The translations under genes were made by a program, and so were the position numbers. A stretch of DNA of 64,000 bases. Source: Muribaculaceae bacterium Zag1 (GTDB taxonomy: Bacteria > Bacteroidota > Bacteroidia > Bacteroidales > Muribaculaceae). Every line of letters begins with the position of its first letter. Within the stretch, counting starts at the first letter, position 1. Below are positions 46,487 to 55,418 of this stretch, piece by piece. The notes below the pieces were generated by a model. It was not told the DNA's origin. It did no database searches and was given only the letters and a program-made list of their open reading frames with translations. The DNA lies in NCBI GenBank assembly GCA_002633115.1, contig NWBJ01000010.1:22890-86889 (forward strand). The letters run 5' to 3'.

Positions 46487-49072
46487 ATGACATTGGCGCG
46501 AACTGTCACAATAATATTCATGATTGCGGTTGCATTTCATCTGGCTGCCCAGACAAATGTTTCCGGAACTGTCGTGGATGGGGAACTCGATGAGCCGCTG
46601 CCGGGTGCGACAGTGATCCTTCGCAACGCCCAAGGGAAGATGGTGAAGTACTCCGCAACGGATTCAAAAGGAGAGTTCGCAATGTCCGCTCCAGATGAAG
46701 AAGGCCTTTATGTCGAGGCTTCAATAATAAACTATGCCAAGCAGACAATTGCACTCGACAGCACAAAGATGCCGCTTCGGATTGTGATGTCGCCATCTGC
46801 CACCCAGCTAAAGGAGGTGACCGTAAAGGCAGAGCGCATACGCGAACAAGGAGACACAATTACTTACAACGTAGGCAGCTTCGCACAAGCACAGGACCGC
46901 AGCATTGGCGATGTGCTAAAGAGAATGCCCGGCATCGATGTGGCCGACAACGGCAAGATTCAGTACCAAGGAGAGGAGATAAACCGATTCTACATCGAAG
47001 GCACCGACCTACTCGGAGGCCGCTACGGCATCGCCACTGACGGAATCAGCCACGACGACGTGGGAGCTGTGGAGGTGATGGAGAATCACCAGCCTATGCA
47101 GGTGCTTTCAGGCGTCAGCTTCTCCAACCAAGCCGCAATCAACCTAAGGCTGAAGAACAAGGCTAAGGCGACGTGGACCTTCCATGGCGAGGTAGGCGGA
47201 GGCTACAGCTGGCAGCCCGAGGGGTCAATCTGGAGCGGCGAACTGTTCGCCATGGCGGTAATGCCAACCTACCAGAGCCTGACGACTTGCAAGACCAACA
47301 ACATAGGCGAAAATCTTTCGGCCAGTGCAACCGACTTTTTCGCTTCGCGGCGGGCAACCGACCTCAGTCTTTATGTGAGTGTCACTCTTCCCGGAGTGCC
47401 TTCGCTTGAAGAAAAGCGGACGTGCTTCAATCGCTCTGCACTCTTTTCAACGAACATCCTGTGGAAGGTGCATGGGGGTGAGCTCAAGGTCCAAATCGAT
47501 TATTCATTCAACAGGCTGGCCTCCAGCTCGGCCAATACCACCACATATTTTCTTGACAGCGAAGATAAAGTGATCATAGAGAATCGTTATGGCAGAGATC
47601 GCTCCCATTCTTTGGCTGCCAGCTTCGTCTATGAGATGAACCAAAAGGCAACCTACCTTAACAACACGCTCAAAACCAATCTCGATTGGGACGATGTGCG
47701 CTTGGACGTTTCTGGCACGCTCTCAAACCATCAGAATGCTTCTCTGCCTGACTATTATGTCAGCAACAAGTTCAAGCTGATAAGGCGATTCGGAGGCAAG
47801 CATTTGGTCACATTCAACAGCGACAACCAGTGGGAATCGATGCCTCAAACCCTTAGAATTTCGTGCGACTGCAGCAATATGCGCCAGCATATTGGTGAGC
47901 ATGCGTTTTACACCCATGAAAGCGCATCATATTCCCTTAATCTGAAAGGCTGGCTTATAAGCCTTGAAGGCGGAGCAAAAGGCTATTTCCGCTCATTTGG
48001 GAGCGAGCTCACAGGGATGCCTGCATATATTCCTGGCGACGATTCCAATGTGGTCAGCACTAATTCCATCACCATTTACGCAGAGCCAAAGGTCGAATAT
48101 TGGATAAAGCATGTGAACCTTACTGCTTCCGCTCCTGTCAGCTTTGCCCGCTTCACATTCGACAAGGCTTTCGCAAACCATTCGGAGGGATACTTCTCTC
48201 CATCGTTGAGTGCCAATTGGAAGCCGAACAACCGACTGCAAATAACAGTGCGCGGAGGCTTGGGGCGTGCGCCAATGAGCCTCCACCTCATCCAGCCAGG
48301 TATGGTAATGACCGACTACCGCACGATAAGCCAAGGAATTGACGATTTCTGCAGCACCACCTCGCAAAACGTGGCAGCGAAATTCTCTTACAAGCACTCG
48401 CGGCGCGGCATCTTTGCGAGCGGCCTTGTGATGCAATCATGGTCGCATTTGCCTTACACCATGTCGCAGCAACTTTATGGCAATTATGTGGAGTATTCTT
48501 ATTCAGATGCCAAGAGCGACGGCAAAATGCTGATGGCCAGCGGTTCTGTTGGCAAGACCTTGGACTTCATGCAAGGAAGTATGGCCGTAAACGGCTCGTA
48601 CAACCGAAGTGAAAGCAACCTTATGTCGGATTGCACCTCTGCCAACTCGGTGTACGCATCCTGGAGCATAGGGGGCAAAATCAGCGCTTCTCCTATTGAA
48701 TGGCTAAGCATTGATTACAAGGCTAGATTTTCCAACTGCCGCCTTACCTTGAACCGAGCGAGCAACTCTTGGCTTAGTTCCCTGCAAAATGAGCTGCTCA
48801 TCAATTTGAATCCTCATCGCAAATGGGAATGGCACATAAGCGGAGAGCATTACCGCAACGAGATAGCGCAGGCTCAGTACAAAAGTGTTGTCCTGCTTGA
48901 CACCAAACTTGTCTGCAAGCTTTCCAAGCGAGTTGAGCTTTCGGCTTCCCTCACCAACATATTTGATAAGAAAACCTACCGCTACACCACCTATAGTCAG
49001 CTGAGTAGCTTCGAATCCCAGCGCTGGCTCCGTGGCCGCGAAATGCTAATCTCGATAATTCTCAAAAAATGA
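46487..49072 (+). CDS. TonB-dependent-receptor-like outer membrane protein
   Basis: 861 residues. A signal peptide (MTLARTVTIIFMIAVAFHLA to AAQ) is followed by a carboxypeptidase-regulatory-like domain (NVSGTVVDGELDEPLPGATV), a plug-like region (SIGDVLKRMPGIDVADNGKI; QYQGEEINRFYIEGTDL) and a long beta-barrel ending in LISIILKK. It is shorter than SusC proteins and lacks a SusD neighbour. The stop overlaps the GLPGLI gene by 4 bases. Such receptor/GLPGLI pairs are frequent in Bacteroidetes; substrate unknown. It is the first host gene after the att site. Confidence 0.85.
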   Translation: MTLARTVTIIFMIAVAFHLAAQTNVSGTVVDGELDEPLPGATVILRNAQGKMVKYSATDSKGEFAMSAPDEEGLYVEASIINYAKQTIALDSTKMPLRIVMSPSATQLKEVTVKAERIREQGDTITYNVGSFAQAQDRSIGDVLKRMPGIDVADNGKIQYQGEEINRFYIEGTDLLGGRYGIATDGISHDDVGAVEVMENHQPMQVLSGVSFSNQAAINLRLKNKAKATWTFHGEVGGGYSWQPEGSIWSGELFAMAVMPTYQSLTTCKTNNIGENLSASATDFFASRRATDLSLYVSVTLPGVPSLEEKRTCFNRSALFSTNILWKVHGGELKVQIDYSFNRLASSSANTTTYFLDSEDKVIIENRYGRDRSHSLAASFVYEMNQKATYLNNTLKTNLDWDDVRLDVSGTLSNHQNASLPDYYVSNKFKLIRRFGGKHLVTFNSDNQWESMPQTLRISCDCSNMRQHIGEHAFYTHESASYSLNLKGWLISLEGGAKGYFRSFGSELTGMPAYIPGDDSNVVSTNSITIYAEPKVEYWIKHVNLTASAPVSFARFTFDKAFANHSEGYFSPSLSANWKPNNRLQITVRGGLGRAPMSLHLIQPGMVMTDYRTISQGIDDFCSTTSQNVAAKFSYKHSRRGIFASGLVMQSWSHLPYTMSQQLYGNYVEYSYSDAKSDGKMLMASGSVGKTLDFMQGSMAVNGSYNRSESNLMSDCTSANSVYASWSIGGKISASPIEWLSIDYKARFSNCRLTLNRASNSWLSSLQNELLINLNPHRKWEWHISGEHYRNEIAQAQYKSVVLLDTKLVCKLSKRVELSASLTNIFDKKTYRYTTYSQLSSFESQRWLRGREMLISIILKK

Positions 49073-49914
49073 AACAACTATTATCCGTATTAATTGTGTG
49101 CCTGGCATCATTCCTTGGAGCCAGTGCGCAGCAAAAAGCCGACATCTTGGTCAGCTTCGATTACCTGTCGCCCAATCTCAAGACCGGAGAGCGATCTAAC
49201 TGTGAACAGTACCTTCTTTTGGCCAATGCATCATGCTCAAAGTTCTATTCGGCTCAGACCGAATACATCGATTCACTCCAATCTACTCCCGAAGGGGTAG
49301 CCAAGCTTAACGATATGCGAATGGCTGCTTTTACTGGGGGAAAGTTAGGCGAGGCACCAGTTGCCAAGGCAACCATCTATGTAACCAAAAACCACTCGGA
49401 TGGTACTATGGCCGTCTATGACCAGGTCGGGCTTGAAAAGCTTTGTTATGACGAGCCAGCCGGAAGCATCAAATGGGAAATTGCGGACTCAGTTAAGGAA
49501 ATCCTCGGCTATGTCTGCCAGCTGGCCACTGCCGATTATCACGGCCGCAAATGGCTGGCATGGTTTGCGCCAGAAATACCCTTGCAGGAAGGGCCTTGGA
49601 AACTCTCAGGCCTCCCTGGCTTAATTCTCGAAGCTTGCACGGAGTACGACTTGTATAATTTTACAGCAACTGGCTTGCAGCAAACTGGCAAAGCCATAGG
49701 GCCAGTCTATCTTTCAGAAGACTACGAGAAAGTGAGCCGCGATGGATTTTGGAAAGCCAAGCGCAAATTCACAGACAACCCCATAGGCAACGTCAATGCC
49801 CAGTTGGCCATGAGTGGAATGTCGATTAAGCCAGCAAACGGCTCCTCTGGAAAATCCAACAAGAGCATGAACCTTCCCCGCGAAGAGCTCGACTTCATCG
49901 AAACCGACTACTAA
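49069..49914 (+). CDS. GLPGLI family protein
   Basis: 281 residues with a signal peptide (MKQLLSVLIVCLASFLGASA). The family signature appears as WKLSGLPGLILEA near residue 180, after LGYVCQLATADYHGRKWLAW. GLPGLI proteins are exported and co-encoded with TonB-type receptors; their activity is not established. Here coupling to the receptor by a 4-base overlap supports a shared function in the envelope. Confidence 0.9.
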   Translation: MKQLLSVLIVCLASFLGASAQQKADILVSFDYLSPNLKTGERSNCEQYLLLANASCSKFYSAQTEYIDSLQSTPEGVAKLNDMRMAAFTGGKLGEAPVAKATIYVTKNHSDGTMAVYDQVGLEKLCYDEPAGSIKWEIADSVKEILGYVCQLATADYHGRKWLAWFAPEIPLQEGPWKLSGLPGLILEACTEYDLYNFTATGLQQTGKAIGPVYLSEDYEKVSRDGFWKAKRKFTDNPIGNVNAQLAMSGMSIKPANGSSGKSNKSMNLPREELDFIETDY

Positions 49915-49954
49915 CTGCCTATGGGTCTATCTTGTAATATATAATCAGAGAGGA

Positions 49955-50404
49955 TTATTCTTTTGATTGCTGGCAGAATTGGAATGTGTCGAAGACGTCG
50001 CCGGCCGTTACGGTGACGGCGACTTGGCGCGTGTCAGTGCCATCGTTTAGATCGATTGTGACTGTCAGCTGATTACTCTGGCTCGTGAAATGAGCCCATG
50101 AGGCATCGAGGGTCAATCCATTGCCAGAGTCATTGAACTCTGGGTAATAGTTGGCAAGAGTGCTGCCAGCCTTGACCACGGCTTTGCTGAACCAGAAGCC
50201 AGCGTAGTTCTTGCATTCAAAGGTGTATTCGCCACCTTCGGGCCCTACCATGTAGGATCCGTCTGATTTTTCGACCGCAGAGGTGGCCTTCCATTTCATC
50301 GGATCCCATTTGCCTTCGGGATCATCGCCACACGATGCGGTGACAGTCATGATGCATAGCGACAGCATCATAACAACAAAATTGAAATACTTTTCCATAA
50401 ACAA
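49955..50404 (-). CDS. Lipoprotein with BACON-like beta domain
   Basis: 149 residues. Lipobox TASCG follows a hydrophobic leader (VVMMLSLCIMTV). The mature part is beta-rich (GGEYTFECKNYAGFWFSKAV; SNQLTVTIDLNDGTDTRQVA), resembling BACON/Ig-like surface domains. Convergent with the GLPGLI gene and 35 bases after the sigma-fusion gene's start region in transcription order. Surface exposure likely. Confidence 0.72.
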   Translation of the reverse strand: MFMEKYFNFVVMMLSLCIMTVTASCGDDPEGKWDPMKWKATSAVEKSDGSYMVGPEGGEYTFECKNYAGFWFSKAVVKAGSTLANYYPEFNDSGNGLTLDASWAHFTSQSNQLTVTIDLNDGTDTRQVAVTVTAGDVFDTFQFCQQSKE

Positions 50405-50439
50405 TACTCTTTAATGTAAATACGATGTAAAAATTGACT

Positions 50440-51993
50440 CTACCATGAGATGCGAATTCCTAAGGGGATTTCGAAGGAGAGAGGTGTGTCATTCCATAAT
50501 ATGGGATATTTGCTGGTTCCTAAGAAATGATAGCTCAGCGAAGGCTCGACGAACAATGATGCGTTGGGAGCAAACTTGTATTCTAAGCCTATTGAGAGGC
50601 TTGTGGAGAAGTCGATCGGGCAATGGAATGACTCGTTCAAATCGATTGCCTCGCATTCTATTTTCGCCTTTATGGGAAAGCCAATTCCAACGCCTCCCTT
50701 TCCGTAAAGCTTGAAGCTTGTTCCTTCAAGCAAGCTGTACCTTATGCCAAGAGGAACGCTAAGGAAATGGGCGGAGATGTCCTCAGTGCATGACCAGTTG
50801 CCAATCGTCTCCGTATATTCTGACCGCAGCAGAGTGTACTGAAGGCCTGATTCGAGGGAAAGCTTTTCAGACAAATCTTTTGAAAGCCGCACACATAATG
50901 TTATGGGCATCAGATGGCGAACCGATGTGCTGTAATCCGCAGGCGAGGGTTCGTCTTCCGATGGTCCGTCAGCCATTGAACAGTCTCCTTCAGAGCCGTT
51001 CAATATTGAGCCGAAACCCATCAGATTTGAAGCGATGCTCAGCTTTACACTGTTAGCGTCAGATGCTGACGTCACAGCCAAATTATCATCCTGGATTCTC
51101 ATATAAGGAATTTCGGCATCATTAATCCCACCAATTGAGTCGGATTCTTGCTTGGAATCTTCCTCGCTGATAGTTTCTGCGATTATGGGTTCTGTCTCAA
51201 CTGCAATGCCTTCGTCAACTTTTGTAGCATCTGAATCGTTTGCGCTGGCGACTCTATTGCATTGGGGAATCTCTTGAATCTCATTCTGTGTCTGACGGTC
51301 CTCATCGTTTTCTGAAACTGGTAATTGACGCGCCTCAGGCTCGGTGCTGTTTTCAAGAGCCAAACTGTCGTCAGAATCGATAATCTGGGATTCGTTATTC
51401 CCAGAAAGAAACCTAAGCAACCCTACGGACACCAGCGCAAGCAGGAACAGGCCGGCGAATGTTATGCCTTTGTTTTCCCTTATAAGCTGGCGCAGCCGCT
51501 CCTTGGCGCGCGCTAATTGCGACGCTGAGGATTTTGGCGATATGCCCAGCATTTCACTGATTTCCTTGTGGCTTTTGCCCTCAAGCGCGGCAAGGCGGAA
51601 CACAGTGCGGCAGCCAGCAGGCAGAAGGTCTATGTATTGCGCCAGCTCGTCAAAGGAAACGAGTTCTTCCTCAGTGGTCTCATCCTCAACATCTTCTTCC
51701 AGTATCGAATCAAACTGGAGCTGCGACAAGCTGTGGATGGCCAGATTTTTCATGATGGCAGCCATCCAATAGTCAAGCCGTTCGGGATCTCGCAGCGATT
51801 TCAATTGCGAGAGAATGATGATGAACCCGTCGTGCAGCACATCCTGGGCAAGGTCGGGATCCGCCACGTACTGCTTGATGATCTTGAGCATTTTCCTATG
51901 GTATGATGTGTACAGCTGGCTCTGTGCCTCCCGGTTCCCCTGGAGGCACAGGCTCACCAACTGGCTCTTTTCATATTTGGGATGAGTGTTCAT
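50440..51993 (-). CDS. ECF sigma factor fused to membrane helix and beta-barrel
   Basis: 517 residues in one intact frame. Residues 1-175 are an ECF sigma factor: region 2 (LAQDVLHDGFIIILSQLKSL; RLDYWMAAIMKNLAIHSLSQ) and region 4 (LPAGCRTVFRLAALEGKSHK; EISEMLGISPKSSASQLARA). Residues 176-196 are a membrane helix (GITFAGLFLLALVSVGLLRF). An acidic Ser/Glu linker of about 130 residues follows, then a PorT/OmpW-like barrel (LSEKLSLESGLQYTLLRSEY; FSTSLSIGLEYKFAPNASLF) ending IPLGIRISW. Bacteroidetes usually place the helix-barrel part in a separate gene beside the sigma factor. The fusion would link outer-membrane sensing to transcription. Confidence 0.85.
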   Translation of the reverse strand: MNTHPKYEKSQLVSLCLQGNREAQSQLYTSYHRKMLKIIKQYVADPDLAQDVLHDGFIIILSQLKSLRDPERLDYWMAAIMKNLAIHSLSQLQFDSILEEDVEDETTEEELVSFDELAQYIDLLPAGCRTVFRLAALEGKSHKEISEMLGISPKSSASQLARAKERLRQLIRENKGITFAGLFLLALVSVGLLRFLSGNNESQIIDSDDSLALENSTEPEARQLPVSENDEDRQTQNEIQEIPQCNRVASANDSDATKVDEGIAVETEPIIAETISEEDSKQESDSIGGINDAEIPYMRIQDDNLAVTSASDANSVKLSIASNLMGFGSILNGSEGDCSMADGPSEDEPSPADYSTSVRHLMPITLCVRLSKDLSEKLSLESGLQYTLLRSEYTETIGNWSCTEDISAHFLSVPLGIRYSLLEGTSFKLYGKGGVGIGFPIKAKIECEAIDLNESFHCPIDFSTSLSIGLEYKFAPNASLFVEPSLSYHFLGTSKYPILWNDTPLSFEIPLGIRISW

Positions 51994-52031
51994 TGCTTAT
52001 GGGAAACGCTCAGACAGGGTAGTTATTACAT

Positions 52032-52493
52032 TCAGCGCCGACGGAATATGAATTCAGTGTTGCCTTCGGTCAGGGCTCGGAATTTGTTTTCTTGGAACTT
52101 GGCTACTTCTAAGGTAAGAGCGCTTGTCTTTTCCTCCTCATTGGCAAGGTCTTCATCGAAGCTTTCAGAGCCATCGCTTTTCAAATTTGTAACAATGGTT
52201 AGAGTTCGATTCCCTGAACTGTATGTCCAAGTGCCATGGTGAAAAAACGTGTCGGTGCCATCCTCCATTGGGAAAATTGTGTACACTTCCACCTGGCATG
52301 TGCCATCGGCATTAAAGGTATATGCAACCGCGCCGTCTTCGACAACTCGCGTGTCGGCGAAATAGCGGTCCCACGTGCCGACAAAATCCTCTGCCGCCGG
52401 CAGAAAGTCATCGTCAGAATGGCAAGCCGTGAATATGACTGCCGCAATAACGGCAACCAGAGCTTTTGACAGGGTAAAAACTTTTTCCATCAC
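52032..52493 (-). CDS. Lipoprotein, lipocalin-like
   Basis: 153 residues. Leader MMEKVFTLSKALVAVIAAVI with lipobox FTACH. The mature protein (DFVGTWDRYFADTRVVEDGA; GTWTYSSGNRTLTIVTNLKS) has the GTW repeats of small lipocalin-like lipoproteins of Bacteroidales. It lies 38 bases upstream of the sigma-fusion gene on the same strand and may belong to its regulon. Confidence 0.72.
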   Translation of the reverse strand: MMEKVFTLSKALVAVIAAVIFTACHSDDDFLPAAEDFVGTWDRYFADTRVVEDGAVAYTFNADGTCQVEVYTIFPMEDGTDTFFHHGTWTYSSGNRTLTIVTNLKSDGSESFDEDLANEEEKTSALTLEVAKFQENKFRALTEGNTEFIFRRR

Positions 52494-52971
52494 TTTGTGT
52501 TTATTGGTTTCTGATAGTAAGAGTGCCTATCTGCCCAATTACTGCTCCGCAACATCAAAAAAATTAGCGTTGGACCCCTTATATGTTCTGATTCTTGCAA
52601 GAAAGTGCAGCATGGCAACTAAATAAACGAAGATCTCACAGAGGCAGGCTCCATTAACTGAAAATTATAAGGGACAAAGCTCTGTTTTAACCATCAGGGT
52701 ACATTCTGTCGTACTCTATCATAAAAGACACGGCTTTCTCTATTATTGGGCAGAAAGGGAAAGAATCGAGGGCTGAAAAGTCAAAAAAATGGTCAAAAAA
52801 AATTAGTTAGTTTATTGATAGTCAGAGGACTATATTTTTGAAAAAGTAGGGCTGAAAAATCAAAGATTCGATAAATTTGTAAAGAAAGGGGAGGAAGAAG
52901 AGGGATGGTAGAAAACGCCAATAACGCCAATAACTCCACTGGCGTTTTGTGAATAAAAAGTATGGAGGATG
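52494..52971. other. Intergenic region, no gene seen
   Basis: A/T-rich gap of 478 bases between the lipoprotein gene and the AlbA_2 gene. Short direct repeats occur (GCCAATAACGCCAATAAC near 52,918; AAAAAATGGTCAAAAAAAAT near 52,785). No open frame with coding character and no clear promoter were recognised. Confidence 0.5.
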
Positions 52972-54465
52972 CTAATCGATTACTTCCCAATGACCATTCT
53001 TCTTAGCACCAACTCGCTTTATGCGGCCAGCGTCTTGTAACTTTTTCAGATGTATAACCGTATTTCTCCTATTAATTCCTAGTTTTTGAGCTAATTCCGT
53101 TCCTGTCATAAACGGATTTGATTTAAGTAACTCAATGATTTTCTCGGCAGGAAGTATTATATTCCCGTTTATTGTGTCGCTGGAGCCGTTTATTGTGTCG
53201 CTGGAGCCGTTTATTGTGTCGCTGGAGCCGTTTATTGTGTCGCTGGAGCCGTTTATTGTGTCATTTTTGGTGTCGCTATTGGTGTTGCTCAACACCAAAG
53301 GACGAGGAATAACAATGGTGAAATAGTCATCTTCAAAAATTTCGGGCATATGCCCCTTGGCAAAGAGAGGAGTGTACTTGAATATGCGCTTCATGCCGCT
53401 GCCAAGTTCCTCAACCATTACGGTCTGTGAAAACACATTGGCGATATGAGGATTCTTGCGGTGAGGCTTGGTGTTCTTCATGTCGATATTGCCATAGATA
53501 AAGGGCACGTTGAAGTTGCGGGCTGTTATCCTATCTCGCTCAATGGTAAACGTAGTTGACTCCAGGCTGCTATATTCGGAGTGGATTAGAATGTTTAGTA
53601 CCACTTCCCTTAAGATCTTGTCGCGCAAGCTAATGCGGAAATTGTTCTCAATGAAAGGCATTTCCGAAAGGTGCTTTTTGATGAAGTCCATAAGGCGCTC
53701 ATAAGCAAAGATGAGGTTGCACTTGACAATGTCACGGTCGTCATAGAGATCACTACCCGAAATATTATACAGCGCGTCTATGCGATAATGAGGCACGGCT
53801 TTAGAAATGGCATGCTCGTTGCCAAAGAGCAGAATCGCAGCAAGTGTAAGCCCTGATTTGCCAGTCTCAGGGTCATCCATAATCAACTCTGCCGAATGGA
53901 TTATCCCCTCGTTAGTCTCGTCGAGCCAAGAATGATTGGGATTGCCAATGCGGATCCACGCACGCAGCTTGTCAAAAGCCTCAGGCATTAGGTCGGACAT
54001 TGAGAACTGAGGATAAACCCAGTCCTCCGACTTTACCTTGCTCTTGCGATGATAGAGCTGTGCCTTCTGACGGAAGGTTCGCAGCTCATAATCTCCATCA
54101 CCTCTTCGGTCAAAATAGATGCCTCTATGGGTATGAGCCTCATCACTCTCAGGTACATAACAATAGATTATCCCCTTCCCGTCAATTTCAAACTTTTGGA
54201 AGAGCAGGGAGACCGTGGGGTTGAGAATCTGAGGATTGTTGACATCATTGGCGAGAGTGTCCATTTGCTCCTTCAAGAATGAAAGATTGATCCCTGTGAT
54301 CGTGCCATCATCCTCCACACCCAAAATTATATGGCCTCCACGGCGATTGAGGAAAGCACAAATGGAGTCATAAATCGAGCGATTGAGTTTCTCACCCGAT
54401 TTCTTGAATTCCACAGTGTCGCTTTCACCACCAGATATTATATTTCTGAGTTGTTCTATCGTCAT
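52972..54465 (-). CDS. AlbA_2 (Schlafen-type) regulator with repeat linker and winged helix
   Basis: 497 residues. The N-terminus has the AlbA_2 motif ESDTVEFKKSGEKLNRSIYD and GGHIILGVEDDG. A central conserved region follows (VLNILIHSEYSSLESTTFTI; EELGSGMKRIFKYT), as in ATP-binding HTH regulators. Then come five DTINGSS/DTINGN units, and a winged helix (MTGTELAQKLGINRRNTVIH) ends the protein. Such proteins are widespread in gut Bacteroidales, with unclear function. Promoter TACCTTTG ends 8 bases before the ATG, so the message is nearly leaderless. Confidence 0.82.
   Translation of the reverse strand: MTIEQLRNIISGGESDTVEFKKSGEKLNRSIYDSICAFLNRRGGHIILGVEDDGTITGINLSFLKEQMDTLANDVNNPQILNPTVSLLFQKFEIDGKGIIYCYVPESDEAHTHRGIYFDRRGDGDYELRTFRQKAQLYHRKSKVKSEDWVYPQFSMSDLMPEAFDKLRAWIRIGNPNHSWLDETNEGIIHSAELIMDDPETGKSGLTLAAILLFGNEHAISKAVPHYRIDALYNISGSDLYDDRDIVKCNLIFAYERLMDFIKKHLSEMPFIENNFRISLRDKILREVVLNILIHSEYSSLESTTFTIERDRITARNFNVPFIYGNIDMKNTKPHRKNPHIANVFSQTVMVEELGSGMKRIFKYTPLFAKGHMPEIFEDDYFTIVIPRPLVLSNTNSDTKNDTINGSSDTINGSSDTINGSSDTINGSSDTINGNIILPAEKIIELLKSNPFMTGTELAQKLGINRRNTVIHLKKLQDAGRIKRVGAKKNGHWEVID
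53168..53262 (-). repeat. In-frame 21-bp tandem repeat
   Basis: TTTATTGTGTCGCTGGAGCCG occurs four times in a row with no mismatch, followed by a partial fifth unit (plus strand). It encodes the DTINGSS units between the core and the winged helix. Identity at DNA level implies recent slippage, so copy number may vary between strains. Confidence 0.9.
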
Positions 54466-54472
54466 AACAATG

Positions 54473-54480
54473 CAAAGGTA
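54473..54480 (-). promoter_or_regulatory. Promoter -7 box of the AlbA_2 gene
   Basis: Minus strand TACCTTTG within TTCGTACCTTTGC, 8 bases upstream of the ATG. No TTTG at the ideal -33 distance. Confidence 0.6.
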
Positions 54481-54686
54481 CGAAATTTATTTGAATTTTT
54501 AGGCTTTTGTCCCAAGGTGCTAGTTGTATTGCCGAGTTGTGGCAATGAGCCAGAACATGTCTCGTGTGCGTGCAATCGAGGAGCTGGCTGTCTTCACATT
54601 GATAATTGCATTATCTTTGTAACAAATTGTAAATCAGATAAATTAAATATCATTCGGAAATTTTTTGAAACTCCATAAAATATCAT

Positions 54687-54710
54687 TTTCGAATCCTGTC
54701 ACTCCGACCG
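54687..54710 (+). other. Second tRNA 3'-end remnant (possible old att scar)
   Basis: TTTCGAATCCTGTCACTCCG with ACCG resembles the T loop to acceptor end of a tRNA and shares TTCGAATCCTGTCAC with the tRNA-Pro fragment at 46.3 kb. No 5' part is near. It is followed, as at 46.3 kb, by a long T-tailed hairpin. Confidence 0.55.
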
Positions 54711-54722
54711 AATATCATTTCT

Positions 54723-54757
54723 AAACCGTTTGTAATTCTCTACTTTACAAACGGTTT
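54723..54757 (+). terminator. Terminator hairpin after the tRNA remnant
   Basis: AAACCGTTTGTAA, loop, TTTACAAACGGTTT followed by TCTTTTA. The layout copies that of the hairpin behind the tRNA-Pro fragment (46,322-46,351), supporting that the preceding bases derive from a tRNA gene end. Confidence 0.7.
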
Positions 54758-55029
54758 TCTTTTACGGCCCTTCATATTAAGTTAGGAGCCGATTTGTTAA
54801 GTTTTACTCAAGAATTTTCCATCAATGAAGGTAATTTCAGTGCGCAGCACTGACAAATACATTTTTGTTTAAATTCAAAATGACACCCTACTTTTGGAAT
54901 ATTCAGGATGGGATAAGATATGATTTAAATGGAATAGATGTTGAATGCCTTTATATCATGAATCCCGCCATTGTCACAAAAATAGCCTCTGACAGTTAGG
55001 TTTTGAGGGGCCACCATTCCCTTAGTTGT
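54758..55029. other. Intergenic, no gene seen
   Basis: A/T-rich, no convincing open frame or promoter. It leads into the palindrome cluster at 55.03-55.16 kb. Confidence 0.4.
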
Positions 55030-55056
55030 AATTGTGTCGAAGGCTTCGACACAATT
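55030..55056. repeat. Palindromic repeat, AATTGTGTCG family
   Basis: AATTGTGTCGAAG G CTTCGACACAATT: 13-bp arms around a single G. Related copies are at 55,422-55,448, 61,487-61,525 and, as a half copy, 56,975-56,990. All are at or between gene ends in the host segment. Confidence 0.8.
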
Positions 55057-55124
55057 GAAGGTCAATTGTATTTTACAAAAGCGAATTTCAGCCCAAAATT
55101 GGATTTTAGAGAATCGAATTCTGG

Positions 55125-55163
55125 CAGATAACGAAATTTCCGTTACGGAAATTTCGTTATCTG
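55125..55163. repeat. 39-bp perfect palindrome
   Basis: CAGATAACGAAATTTCCG, TTA, CGGAAATTTCGTTATCTG: 18-bp arms with a 3-base centre. It lies directly before the ATPase C-terminal fragment. Part of the word (CAGATAACGGAATTTCCG) recurs at about 56,989-57,007. Confidence 0.88.
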
Positions 55164-55170
55164 TATTGCG

Positions 55171-55332
55171 GCCTTCATCCGCCGCAACAATCTGCCCAGC
55201 CAAAGCACCCTGTCTGGTGTGATAAAGCAACTCCTCGAAACTGACATCATCACCAAAGGGCTAAACATATACTCAGTCTACGACCAATTCTTCGCCCTCT
55301 GGCTAAGACGCCGCCTCCTCTCCATTGATTAA
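55171..55332 (+). pseudogene. AAA ATPase C-terminal fragment
   Basis: Codons read AFIRRNNLPSQSTLSGVIKQ, LLETDIITKGLNIYSVYDQF and FALWLRRRLLSID then stop. This is the typical end of archaeal-type/DUF4143-like AAA ATPases (the VYDxFFALWL motif). No start or upstream ATPase domain exists; the front is replaced by the palindromes at 55.03-55.16 kb. A matching N-terminal fragment of the same family lies at 57,149-57,261. Confidence 0.7.
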
Positions 55333-55418
55333 CACTAACACCTACTGGTAGAGAAGAACGAATAACCAAATCGGCAAGCATCGAATTCTTCTATTGATTT
55401 CTGTGGTTATTAAGATTA

